A DNA stretch of 64,000 bases from Amycolatopsis taiwanensis DSM 45107 (GTDB taxonomy: Bacteria > Actinomycetota > Actinomycetes > Mycobacteriales > Pseudonocardiaceae), in contig NZ_JAFB01000043.1 of assembly GCF_000519205.1 (NCBI RefSeq), positions 1-64,000 of the forward strand. Direction: 5' to 3'. This document shows, in pieces, positions 8,671 to 16,268 of this stretch. How positions within the stretch are numbered: the first letter of the stretch is position 1; the number at the start of each line of letters is the position of its first letter. A program made the translations under genes and the position numbers. Under the pieces are notes generated by a model. That model was not told where the DNA came from. It was given only the letters and a program-made list of their open reading frames with translations, and did not search any database.

Positions 8671-9303
8671 TCAGCCCCACCACTGGTTCGTCGCGCCGCC
8701 GACGTAGTCCCACAGCTGCACGATGGTGCCGTCGCGACCCGACGTGTTGAGGTCGGCATCCAGGTACCGGCCGCTGTAGGCGTTCTGGAAGCGCTCGAAC
8801 CCCTCGGGAATCACGATGTCGTCGAACCACTGGTTCCGTGCGCCGGCCACGTAGTCCCACAGCTGGATCTTCGTGCCGTTGCGGTTGATCGTGTTGAGGT
8901 CGGCGTCGAGGTACCGGCCGCTGTAGGCGTTCTGGAACCGGTAGTAGCCCTCGGGGATCTGCGTGATGTACCACGCCTGGTTGGCCGGGACGGTGCCGTC
9001 CGGGAACATGATGCAGCTCCACAGTTGCACCTTGGTGCCGTTACCGTTGATCGTGTTCAGATCGGCGTCCAGGCACCGGGTCCAGTCGGACACCGGACCC
9101 AAATAGTACGCCTGCTGTGTGGCCTGCTGCGTGGCTTGCGGCGCGATGCCCGGCGAGGACTTCGCGACCTTTACGGGTCGGAGCTTGAGCGTTACGGGTG
9201 CCGACCCCGTCGGTTCGTCGGCGCTGGCTACCGGCGCGGTGAACAGCGTCAGCGCGGCGGCAGCCACGGAAACGGACGCAAGCAAGCGCAAGGTTCTTCG
9301 CAT
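8671..9303 (-). CDS. Secreted ricin-B-type beta-trefoil protein
   Basis: 210 residues. A Sec signal peptide (MRRTLRLLASVSVAAAALTL, likely cleaved after ASA near residue 28) is followed by an Ala/Gln linker and three trefoil repeats. The repeats share RYLDADLNTIN and QLWDYV cores and end in NQAW, NQWF and NQWW, matching the QxW mark of ricin-B lectins. Repeats 2 and 3 (about residues 121-162 and 168-210) are nearly identical. No enzyme domain is attached, so this is a stand-alone extracellular carbohydrate-binding candidate. ATG 9303 has GGGAAG just upstream. Confidence 0.82.
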   Translation of the reverse strand: MRRTLRLLASVSVAAAALTLFTAPVASADEPTGSAPVTLKLRPVKVAKSSPGIAPQATQQATQQAYYLGPVSDWTRCLDADLNTINGNGTKVQLWSCIMFPDGTVPANQAWYITQIPEGYYRFQNAYSGRYLDADLNTINRNGTKIQLWDYVAGARNQWFDDIVIPEGFERFQNAYSGRYLDADLNTSGRDGTIVQLWDYVGGATNQWWG

Positions 9304-9491
9304 TGACTTCCCAGTTCTCGTGAGGTGGCGCCGCTCGTTGACCCCGACTGGGCGCCCGGGTAGTTGATCTTTCCTGTCCGATTGTGGCCTAGTCAAGATA
9401 GTTTTACGGTTGGTAGGAAATTCACGTATTGACCCATTCGTGCGAAACTGAACTATCCGGCCGCTTCGCCGTGTTCCCGGCCGTTGATCGC

Positions 9492-9497
9492 TAGAAT
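9492..9497 (+). promoter_or_regulatory. -10 element for a leaderless transcript
   Basis: TAGAAT lies six bases before the GTG at 9504, so the expected transcription start coincides with the start codon. No Shine-Dalgarno sequence precedes the GTG. A matching -35 hexamer is not clear. Confidence 0.5.
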
Positions 9498-9503
9498 CCC
9501 GGG

Positions 9504-10430
9504 GTGAGCGAGTTGGTGAACCTGATGTCCGGAGTTGCCGGCGTTTCCGTCCAGGCGCGCGACATCCACGGTGGGGTTCACTTACATCTCACCGTTTCCG
9601 ACCCGTTCCGCTCCGGCGCCGCCCGGCAGGTCGAACTCGACGAGCGGACCGCGGACGCGCTGGCTGTCGCCCTGCGCGACCTGGACGTCTGTCTCACCGC
9701 GCTCGGTGTCCCTGGACCCGACCTGCCCAACGCGGTCGACCAGGTCACCCGTGCGGTACTCCTGCAGTTCCAACGGGAGCACGACCCCACGCCGCCGAAT
9801 CCACCCGCTGTGCTGACCCCGGCACTGCGGCGCTTCGCGCGCGATCTCGCCGCGTACGTCGAGCCGGAGCGGCTACTGACCACCAGCTTCTACTTCAGCA
9901 CGCGCAAAGTGGTCGCCTTCCACCGCGCATACCAGTGCCACCTTGCCGACGACCGGCCGCTGAGCCCAGAGCAGCGTTTTCTCGCCCTGCACCGGTATTT
10001 CCGCTCGCGCGACCGCCTCCTGTTCGGCCCCGCGCACCTGCTGCCGGGCACGCAGCCAGCCGACGACGCCCAGTGGGTCTTCTTCACCGGGGACTTCACC
10101 CTGGTCCGCGACGACGGCGCGCTCGACCAAGTGCCCAATGCGCGGCAAGCCCTCGACGCGGGGAAGGAGTCCTACCACGTCGTCACCGCGGTCTTCGGCG
10201 CGCGTGACCCCTTCTTCTACCCGTACGTGGAATTCAACGGCCGCGTCAGCACGATGGACGCGGTAATGACCGTGTCCCGCAAGCATCTCGTGCTGAACTC
10301 GAATACCGTGACCGCGCTGACCTTGGCACTTCGAGGAGCACCGCTGGCCGTCGCGGGATTCGGAACACTCGCACCGGCGGACTCCGGCGTGCAGATCCAT
10401 CCGATCGTATTCCGCGCCGAACGCGCGTGA
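9504..10430 (+). CDS. Unknown protein with N-terminal VQA..GGVH amyloid-like motif
   Basis: 308 residues. Residues 6-26 (NLMSGVAGVSVQARDIHGGV, then HLH) resemble the Gly/Val/Gln motif found at the N-termini of many actinobacterial STAND NTPases and partners, which is related to RHIM/PP-type amyloid signalling motifs; here VQAR replaces the more usual VQAG. The rest is a globular domain of alpha/beta pattern (TTSFYFSTRKVVAFHRAYQC, WVFFTGDFTLVRDDGALDQV) that I cannot assign. GTG 9504 has no Shine-Dalgarno but has a -10 box six bases upstream, suggesting a leaderless mRNA. It is followed nine bases later by the kinase-N-lobe-like gene, so the two likely act together. Confidence 0.6.
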   Translation: MSELVNLMSGVAGVSVQARDIHGGVHLHLTVSDPFRSGAARQVELDERTADALAVALRDLDVCLTALGVPGPDLPNAVDQVTRAVLLQFQREHDPTPPNPPAVLTPALRRFARDLAAYVEPERLLTTSFYFSTRKVVAFHRAYQCHLADDRPLSPEQRFLALHRYFRSRDRLLFGPAHLLPGTQPADDAQWVFFTGDFTLVRDDGALDQVPNARQALDAGKESYHVVTAVFGARDPFFYPYVEFNGRVSTMDAVMTVSRKHLVLNSNTVTALTLALRGAPLAVAGFGTLAPADSGVQIHPIVFRAERA

Positions 10431-10439
10431 GGGGGCCAG

Positions 10440-11558
10440 ATGTTGCGTGAGCATTTCGTCGGGACGACGTTCGAAACGGACACGACCGGGATGTCCGGGT
10501 GGCCGGAGGGCAAGCACCGGGTGCTGATCAACGCATTCCTCGGCGAAGGAGCGCAAGGCGTCGTCTTCGGGATCGCGCCGCCGGACGACCCGGCCCAGAC
10601 GTTGCAGGCACTGAAGATCTTCAAACCCGCGCCGTTTCTGGAAATGCAGACGCTGCACCACGGCTTCACCGTCCACACCGGACTGTATCCGGATCATCCG
10701 CTGGCCATGTCCGGGGCGGATCGGCTGACCATGCTCAAGAACGAAATGATGCCGAAGGTCGACGATGCGCATCTGGTGTTCCGGATCGAGTTCTACCGGG
10801 AGATCATCGATGCCACCGTGACCGTGCTCGCGATGGCCTTCGCCGAGGCTACCGAACCGGTATCGCTCGACGCGTCGCCGGCGCGGGAATGGCTCGACGA
10901 CAACGTCCTGCACCGCGTTACGGAGCTGCTGGACGAGGACCGTGTGCTACCGGAATTCGGCGTCCCCCTCCAGCGCGCTCGCGACGAACTCGACCGCGCA
11001 ATCGCCCACTGGCAGGCCGCGGGCACCTACGCCCCGGTTTCCCGGAACCCATTCGTCACCCTGACCGGGCTGCTGTTCGAGGACTTCATCAACGACGACG
11101 AGTACCGCTTTCTGAGCCGGTCACCCGAGTTCGCCGCACGGACGGAACCCCGGCACGTCGGCGATTTCTTCCAGGCGATCGCGACCTTCTACTACCGTCT
11201 CTCCGACCACGGCGAGTCGGGACCAGGCGCGGAGGCCCTCGCCCGCGTTCCGGCCGCGGTGAGCGCGTGCGACCTCCTGCTGGACGCCGGCGCACTCGTC
11301 CCGGAACGAACGGAGTGGTTTGCCGCGCTCGCCCGTGCCTGGAAGGCCCGCTTCCTCATCCTCGCCAAGGAACCCATCGACGTCGTGGAGCCGCTGCTGC
11401 AGTCCGCGCTGAAGACCTGGCGCACCCAGGGCGACCTTGCGCAGTGCCACGACGCGCTCAAGTTCCTCGCCTCCGCGTACTGGCCCGGCAACCCGGAGAC
11501 CACGGTTCGCTACCTCAACGAGGCCGAGCGGATCCGGCACCTGATCGACCGTGCCTGA
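10440..11558 (+). CDS. Kinase-N-lobe-like protein lacking a catalytic lobe
   Basis: 372 residues. Residues 28-63 read as the start of a protein-kinase fold. LINAFLGEGAQGVVFG is a glycine-rich loop (Gly35, Gly37, Gly40), and ALKIFKP supplies the beta3 lysine (Lys59). NEMMPK around Glu102 could be helix C, and VTVLAMAFAEATEP (about 127-140) reads like strand 5 and hinge. After that no HRD, catalytic Asp-Asn or DFG motif follows. The remaining 230 residues are helical with a TPR-like tail (VVEPLLQSALKTWRTQGDLA, then FLASAYWPGNPETTVRYLNE). It is therefore a pseudokinase or nucleotide sensor rather than an active kinase; no function can be claimed. A GGGGG site precedes ATG 10440. Confidence 0.6.
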   Translation: MLREHFVGTTFETDTTGMSGWPEGKHRVLINAFLGEGAQGVVFGIAPPDDPAQTLQALKIFKPAPFLEMQTLHHGFTVHTGLYPDHPLAMSGADRLTMLKNEMMPKVDDAHLVFRIEFYREIIDATVTVLAMAFAEATEPVSLDASPAREWLDDNVLHRVTELLDEDRVLPEFGVPLQRARDELDRAIAHWQAAGTYAPVSRNPFVTLTGLLFEDFINDDEYRFLSRSPEFAARTEPRHVGDFFQAIATFYYRLSDHGESGPGAEALARVPAAVSACDLLLDAGALVPERTEWFAALARAWKARFLILAKEPIDVVEPLLQSALKTWRTQGDLAQCHDALKFLASAYWPGNPETTVRYLNEAERIRHLIDRA

Positions 11559-11614
11559 TCGTGTCCTTTGTGGGCGGTCGCATGGGTGTTTCCAGCCGGA
11601 GTCACGCGAGACCG

Positions 11615-12568
11615 TCAAGGCAGCATGATGACCTTGCCGAACTTGCCCGGCCCGGCCAGTCGGGCGTAGGCGTCCGCGAACTGGCCAAGCGGGAAGGCCG
11701 CGTCGATGGGCACCCGCAACCGTCCCCGCGCCAGCAGGGGCACCACCGACGTCCGCACCGTGGCGGCGAGGAGCACCTTTTCGGCGTGCGAGCGTCCGCG
11801 AATGGTGGTGCCGATCAATTGGGCGCGCGCGAGCATGAGATCGAACATCCGCAGCGGCGCCGTGGTGCCGGCCTGGACTCCGACGACCAGGAACTTGCCC
11901 CGGCTGCGGAGCAGAGCGACCCGCTGCAGGCAGTCTTCGCCGCCGACCAGCTCCACGATCACGTCGTACGGCGCGTGCGTGGCTTCCTGGTCGGGAGTCA
12001 CGACGTCCACCTGGCCATCCGGTGCGAGTGACTTCACCCGTTCATGGAGCTCGGGCCGACGCACGCTGGCCACGATGTGCGCCCCGGAGGCCGCGGCGAC
12101 CTGCACCATGGCGGTACCCACCCCGCCCGCCGCGCCACTGACCAGCACCCGGTCGCCGGCGCGGACTCCGGCCTGGATGACCAGGGCGTCCCAGGCGGTA
12201 CTGAACGCCTCCGGAAAACCAGCGGCCTCCTGCCACGGCAGGCCCTCCGGTACCGGCAGTAGAAGATCAGCGGGGACCGTGATCCGCTCGGCGTGGCCGC
12301 CACCGCCGACCAGCGCCATCACCCGGTCCCCGAGTACAACCCCCGGGACGCCGGGTCCGACCTGCTCGACCTCGCCCGCGATCTCCAGGCCGGGCACGTC
12401 GGCCGGCCATCCCGGTGGCGCCGGGTAGTCCCCCCGTGCCTGCTGCAGGTCAGCGGCGTTGAGCCCGGCGGCTCGCACCCGGACCACCACGGCCCCCGGT
12501 CCCGCGACCGGATCTGGACGCTGCTCCAGTTGGAAGGCCCCGTGGGCATCGATCGCTATGGTTCGCAT
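11615..12568 (-). CDS. MDR-family NADPH quinone oxidoreductase
   Basis: 317 residues, zinc-independent medium-chain reductase of the PIG3/QOR type. The start MRTIAIDAHGAFQLEQRPDP leads into AAGLNAADLQQARGDYPAPP, the substrate-domain signature of PIG3-like quinone reductases. The Rossmann part holds GDRVLVSGAAGGVGTAMVQV, and GGEDCLQRVALLRSRGKFLV supports the NADPH fold. The enzyme ends KFGKVIMLP. ATG 12568 was chosen by homology; longer readings enter a repeat-rich intergenic region. It stands as a single gene, not next to a regulator, unlike the three other MDR reductases in the window. Confidence 0.87.
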   Translation of the reverse strand: MRTIAIDAHGAFQLEQRPDPVAGPGAVVVRVRAAGLNAADLQQARGDYPAPPGWPADVPGLEIAGEVEQVGPGVPGVVLGDRVMALVGGGGHAERITVPADLLLPVPEGLPWQEAAGFPEAFSTAWDALVIQAGVRAGDRVLVSGAAGGVGTAMVQVAAASGAHIVASVRRPELHERVKSLAPDGQVDVVTPDQEATHAPYDVIVELVGGEDCLQRVALLRSRGKFLVVGVQAGTTAPLRMFDLMLARAQLIGTTIRGRSHAEKVLLAATVRTSVVPLLARGRLRVPIDAAFPLGQFADAYARLAGPGKFGKVIMLP

Positions 12569-12700
12569 GATCGCAATGTATGTCCGCGGTCTCGCGCGCC
12601 TTGGCGCCGGGTTTGAGCCAGGTTGTCGACAGCCTGGACTTCGTCGCCCCGCTAGGGCCCGTGTCGAAGTCGGTTGAGGTTGGGCTGATTCTGACGTTCT

Positions 12701-12833
12701 TGCCCGAACCCAGAACTCGCCCGCCTGAACCCAGAACTCAGCCTCCCCAGCCGGGGACACGCCAGCGCCTGGCGTGTCCCCGGTTCAGGCGGGCGTGTCC
12801 CCGGTTCAGGCGCTTGAGTTCCGGCTTGGGAAC
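12701..12833. repeat. Composite direct/inverted intergenic repeat (GAACCC.GAACTC family)
   Basis: GAACCCAGAACTC occurs at 12706-12718 and 12727-12739. GGCGTGTCCCCGGTTCAGGC occurs at 12771-12790 and 12792-12811, and its GTTCAGGC is the inverse of GCCTGAAC. GAGTTC and GGGAAC near 12815-12833 continue the inverted arrangement. A related element, GCCTGAACCCGGAACTCGGC, recurs at 55226, so this is a dispersed family. Confidence 0.7.
12753..12781. terminator. Strong hairpin downstream of the FAD monooxygenase
   Basis: GGGGACACGCCA, five bases, TGGCGTGTCCCC: a perfect 12-bp stem about 90 bp past the stop of the leftward monooxygenase gene. It is part of the composite repeat, which may thus double as a terminator. 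Confidence 0.55.
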
Positions 12834-12873
12834 ACAGATACCGAAGGCCGGACTCCAGGCGGGCTGGTGGCGG

Positions 12874-14049
12874 TCAGCCGAGGCGTGGGGGCGTCCAGGC
12901 GGCGTGGCGCAGGATTGCGCGCATGGTGGCGCGGGACGGGGCCAGCCGGAGTGCGAAGTTGCGCGCGGCGATGGCAAGCGGATTGTGCAACTGCTGGCCC
13001 ATTCGGCCGGCTTGGCGCGCGGCGCGAACGACCGCCTGGCTGCGGGGCCGGCGCTCGTTGTCATACCGGGCCAACGCGGATTCGATCGTGGGATCCGCGG
13101 CGAGCGCGGCGGTCAGGGTGACCGCGTCCTCCAAGCCTTGGCAGGCGCCTTGTCCGAGGTTCGGCATCATGGCGTGGGCCGCGTCGCCGAGGAAGGCGAC
13201 GCCGCCCACGGTGTATGAGGGCAACGGGGTGGCCATCTCGTTGACGTCGTGGTGCAGGACGTCCTGCGGCTGTGTTGCAGCCAGGAGGACGGGGATGGGG
13301 TCGTGCCAGCCGCGGAACCGGCGGCGCACCTCGGCCAGCGGGTCGGGGTAGCGCACACCGGCCGGTGAGTTGATGACCGCGTGCCACTCGGCCCGGCCGT
13401 CGGCGAAGGCGATGTGGCCGAACTCTGCGCCGGGGCCCCAGGTCAGCTCGAAGTCGGTTTGCAGGTCGACCGGACGCTGGGTGACGGCGCGCAGCACTGT
13501 CGATCCGCTGTGGACAGGGCCGGGATGTGCTGGGAAGAACTGTGCGCGCAACCGGCTGCCGACACCGTCCGCGGCAACGACCAAATCCGCGTCCAGCACG
13601 GCCTTGCCGCAGGTCACTCGCACCTGGCCGGGAGTAGAGCAGTCGACAGCCGTTGCCTCGGCTCCGACCCTCAGTACTCCCTGCGGCAGGGCGTCGCGCA
13701 GCATTTGGTGCAGCGCGGCGCGAGGTATGCCGACGATCGGTGTGCCCAGCTGGCGTTCCAGCGCGGCGCCGTCCATCCGGGCCAGCCAGCGGCCGTTGGG
13801 CGTGCGGGTGCCGCCCGTGTACTGGCACCGCGCGGCCTTGCGCACCGGCCCGCCGATGCCGAGGGCATCCAGGGCACGCATGCCGTTGGCATGCAAGGAG
13901 ATGCCCGCGCCCGCGTCGTCGAGGACGGAAGAGCGTTCAAGGACCGTCGCCTCCCAGCCGATGCGGTGCAGACCGATCGCCGCGGCCAGGCCGACGATGC
14001 CCCCGCCTACAACCACTGCTTTGCCGCCCATGCCACCGGCCCCTTTCAT
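12874..14049 (-). CDS. FAD-dependent (class A) monooxygenase
   Basis: 391 residues, PHBH-type flavin hydroxylase using NAD(P)H and O2 on an aromatic or similar substrate. The dinucleotide-binding motif is AVVVGGGIVGLAAAIGLHRI, the DG motif DLVVAADGVGSRLRAQF, and the GD motif VAFLGDAAHAMMPNLGQG followed by CQGLEDAVTL. All three are intact. ATG 14049 has AAGGA four bases upstream; MGGKAVVV at 14031 is an alternative start. It is divergent from a TetR regulator at 14112 with twin operators between, so it is probably induced by its substrate. A hairpin follows the gene. Confidence 0.9.
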   Translation of the reverse strand: MKGAGGMGGKAVVVGGGIVGLAAAIGLHRIGWEATVLERSSVLDDAGAGISLHANGMRALDALGIGGPVRKAARCQYTGGTRTPNGRWLARMDGAALERQLGTPIVGIPRAALHQMLRDALPQGVLRVGAEATAVDCSTPGQVRVTCGKAVLDADLVVAADGVGSRLRAQFFPAHPGPVHSGSTVLRAVTQRPVDLQTDFELTWGPGAEFGHIAFADGRAEWHAVINSPAGVRYPDPLAEVRRRFRGWHDPIPVLLAATQPQDVLHHDVNEMATPLPSYTVGGVAFLGDAAHAMMPNLGQGACQGLEDAVTLTAALAADPTIESALARYDNERRPRSQAVVRAARQAGRMGQQLHNPLAIAARNFALRLAPSRATMRAILRHAAWTPPRLG

Positions 14050-14056
14050 CGATTCC

Positions 14057-14072
14057 TTCTACATCCGTAGAA
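14057..14072. promoter_or_regulatory. TetR operator O1
   Basis: TTCTAC, four bases, GTAGAA: a perfect inverted repeat between the FAD monooxygenase and its divergent TetR regulator. A second identical pair of arms follows 31 bp on (14088-14103). Confidence 0.75.
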
Positions 14073-14087
14073 GAGGATAGGTCCGGC

Positions 14088-14103
14088 TTCTACTGGTGTA
14101 GAA
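14088..14103. promoter_or_regulatory. TetR operator O2
   Basis: TTCTAC, four bases, GTAGAA again, ending eight bases before the TetR GTG. The centres of O1 and O2 are 31 bp apart, close to three helical turns, so two dimers would sit on the same face and block both promoters. Confidence 0.75.
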
Positions 14104-14111
14104 AGAGGGAT

Positions 14112-14675
14112 GTGGCCTCAAACCGACGCACCGTTCTCGCCGACGCAGCCATCGCCGTGCTCGCCGACCAAGGGATGCGGGGTTTGACACACCGCGCCGT
14201 CGACCAGGCAGCCGGCCTCCCGCCCGGCACGACCTCGGCCTATCTCCGCACACGCACGGCCCTGCTCACCGCGCTGGTCCGCCGGCTCGTCGAACTCGAC
14301 CAAGCCGAACTCCAGGCACTCGGAGAAGCAACGCCGGTGCCGCGCAACGCCGAGGAATTGGCGGAGGAAATCGCCGGATTCGTTGAGCTGCGGTTGTCCG
14401 GCAGCGGACGGCAGCGTTCCCTCGCCCGCTATGCCTGCACCGTCGAGAGCGCGCGCCACCCGGAACTGCGCGAGATCCTCATGCCACGCGACAACGCGGC
14501 GCATGTCGCCGTGCGGACGTTTCTGGCCACACAAGGCGTGGGGGAGGTGGAAGAGCGGACTCTCACGCTGCTGGCCTGCATCGACGGTTTGGTCTTCGAT
14601 CGTTTGGTGGGAGGCGGACACGTCTCGCGCAAGGAAATCCGGGGACTGATCACAACGGCACTGAGCTTGGAGTGA
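14112..14675 (+). CDS. TetR-family regulator
   Basis: 187 residues. The N-terminal HTH is VLADAAIAVLADQGMRGLTH, then RAVDQAAGLPPGTTSAYLRT. The C-terminal ligand domain has no recognisable subfamily. GTG 14112 is preceded by AGAGGG; an ATG overlapping it is in another frame. Located opposite the FAD monooxygenase with two perfect operators between, it most likely represses both genes and responds to the monooxygenase substrate or an analogue. Confidence 0.88.
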   Translation: MASNRRTVLADAAIAVLADQGMRGLTHRAVDQAAGLPPGTTSAYLRTRTALLTALVRRLVELDQAELQALGEATPVPRNAEELAEEIAGFVELRLSGSGRQRSLARYACTVESARHPELREILMPRDNAAHVAVRTFLATQGVGEVEERTLTLLACIDGLVFDRLVGGGHVSRKEIRGLITTALSLE

Positions 14676-14803
14676 CGAACCTGAATTCATGCATGGCATG
14701 AGCCATCTGTCGAACCGGATTCGGGTGTGGCGGAGTTCCGGCATCGCGCTGGCTGGGTCGAGGAGGCGTCACTGTCTCGCCAGGATGGCTTGCCGCGTCG
14801 CGG

Positions 14804-15727
14804 TCAGGGTGTGAGGACCAGACGGCCGCGCATCCCACCCCGCTCGAGCTTCCGGTGTGCGTTGGCTACTTGGTCCAGCGGAAGAATGTCGGCAACACGG
14901 TGCCGCAAGCCGGCGGCGGCCAGGTGGGCAAGACGTGCGCCGTCCGCGCGGATCCAGACGTTGGCGAGTCGGATGCCACGCAATGGTGTGAGGCCATGAG
15001 ACAGCACGGCGACATGGACACCGCCACCGCGGACGGCGTCCAGAGCGAGCATGCCGATGGACGCGGCGTCGATCGTCGCGTCCACACCGCCGGGGAAGAG
15101 GTCGCGCACCGCTGCAGGCAGGTCGGCGGCCGTGCGCGGCACGAAGAACTCGGCGCCGAGTTCGTGCACCAACTCTTCGTCTCCATCTCCTGCGACAGCC
15201 ACAACACGTACGCCAGCCAAAGCAGCGAGTTGTGTGGCGTAGCTGCCCACGCCGCCGGCCGCGCCGGTGACCAGCAGGGATTGGCCGGGCCGTAGTTCGG
15301 CGAGGTCGAGCGCTTGGGCCGCGGTGAGCCCGTTGAGCGGCAGCGTCGCGGTGGCGATCAGGTCCGTACCCGGCGGTACCACGGCGACCGCATCCGCGTC
15401 CAGCACCACGTATTCGGCATGCGTCTTCAGCGGGATCGCGAGGCGATCGGACAGGCCGATCACCTGATCACCCGGCTTGAAGCCGGCGACTCCGGGGCCG
15501 AGCGTGTCCACTGTGCCGGCCACATCCCAGCCGATGCCGATGACATCCCGCGCCAGCAGCAAGCCGGCCTCGGTGAGGGCGCCGGACCTGGTCTGCGCGT
15601 CGACCGGGTTGACGGCGGCGGCTGCGACTCTGATTCCGATCTGCCGATGTCCCGGCTTCGGCACCGGGACATCGGCGATCTTGAGTACCTCGGGACCGCC
15701 GAAGGAACGAATGATCACGGCTCTCAT
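14804..15727 (-). CDS. MDR-family NADP-dependent oxidoreductase
   Basis: 307 residues, zinc-free medium-chain reductase. It opens MRAVIIRSFGGPEVLKIADV; the substrate domain has AAAVNPVDAQTRSGALTEAG. The Rossmann half has GQSLLVTGAAGGVGSYATQL, and the C-terminus is RLVLTP. ATG 15727 follows an unconvincing Shine-Dalgarno but fits homologues. It is divergent from an HxlR regulator at 15802 with a 22-bp palindrome between. Likely role: reduction of reactive enones or quinones, induced through HxlR. Confidence 0.88.
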   Translation of the reverse strand: MRAVIIRSFGGPEVLKIADVPVPKPGHRQIGIRVAAAAVNPVDAQTRSGALTEAGLLLARDVIGIGWDVAGTVDTLGPGVAGFKPGDQVIGLSDRLAIPLKTHAEYVVLDADAVAVVPPGTDLIATATLPLNGLTAAQALDLAELRPGQSLLVTGAAGGVGSYATQLAALAGVRVVAVAGDGDEELVHELGAEFFVPRTAADLPAAVRDLFPGGVDATIDAASIGMLALDAVRGGGVHVAVLSHGLTPLRGIRLANVWIRADGARLAHLAAAGLRHRVADILPLDQVANAHRKLERGGMRGRLVLTP

Positions 15728-15763
15728 GAGACACACTCTTGTAGGGTTACTCTCCATTGGGAA

Positions 15764-15785
15764 GTACGCACTTCAAGGTGCGTAC
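15764..15785. promoter_or_regulatory. HxlR operator
   Basis: GTACGCAC, six bases, GTGCGTAC: a perfect inverted repeat 36 bp from the reductase start and 16 bp from the HxlR start. The GTAC ends match the ends of operators described for HxlR-type proteins. Confidence 0.78.
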
Positions 15786-15801
15786 CGAACCTGGGAGTGC
15801 C

Positions 15802-16224
15802 ATGGCTACAAAGACGGCGACACAACGCCGAGCAGAACAGCGCAACGCCTACGACGCGTATCTCGCCGCCTGCCCCGCCCGTAAGTTGCTCGACCGCATC
15901 AGCGACAAGTGGGTCAGCCTGATCGTGAACGCGCTCGCGAGCGGCTCTCAGCGTTACAGCGATCTGAGCCGGATCATTGCTGGCGTCAGCCAGAAGATGC
16001 TGACCCAGACACTGCGGACCCTGGAACGAGACGGCCTGGTTTCCCGCAGCGTGACCCCGTCGGTGCCGGTTCGCGTGGATTACACACTAACCGACCTCGG
16101 GGAAAGCCTGCTCCCCGTCATGGTCTCCATCAAGGCCTGGGCCGAGTCGCATATGGAACAGGTCCTGGCCGCCCGGGAAACCTATGACAGTATCCAACCA
16201 GCAGCTACCGAACCTTCCCGGTAA
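15802..16224 (+). CDS. HxlR-family winged-helix regulator
   Basis: 140 residues. The core ACPARKLLDRISDKWVSLIV is the HxlR N-terminus with Cys and the KW pair, followed by RYSDLSRIIAGVSQKMLTQT, then LRTLERDGLVSRSVTPSVPV and VDYTLTDLG. ATG 15802 has GGGAG upstream. The divergent MDR reductase and the palindrome between them make autoregulation and reductase control likely. It is a paralogue of the regulator at 1174 in the same type of pair, but the two operators differ. Confidence 0.9.
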   Translation: MATKTATQRRAEQRNAYDAYLAACPARKLLDRISDKWVSLIVNALASGSQRYSDLSRIIAGVSQKMLTQTLRTLERDGLVSRSVTPSVPVRVDYTLTDLGESLLPVMVSIKAWAESHMEQVLAARETYDSIQPAATEPSR

Positions 16225-16268
16225 CCGCTCTCCGGTGAAGCAGGCGGCGAAGGCCCACTGGAGGACGC

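Larger units (their letters stand above)
12569..12873. other. Intergenic repeat region, no gene
   Basis: About 305 bases between two leftward genes. It holds tandem and inverted copies of a GAACCCAGAACTC / GGTTCAGGC element and one strong hairpin (separate entries). No coding potential was seen. Confidence 0.6.

Noticed and set aside
10440..11558. Active Ser/Thr protein kinase
   Set aside because: The glycine-rich loop and beta3 Lys are present, but no HRD, catalytic loop Asn or DFG can be found in the remaining sequence.
12753..12811. CRISPR-like array because of repeated GGTTCAGGC units
   Set aside because: Only two to three short units with inverted copies and no regular spacers; fits an intergenic palindrome family instead.
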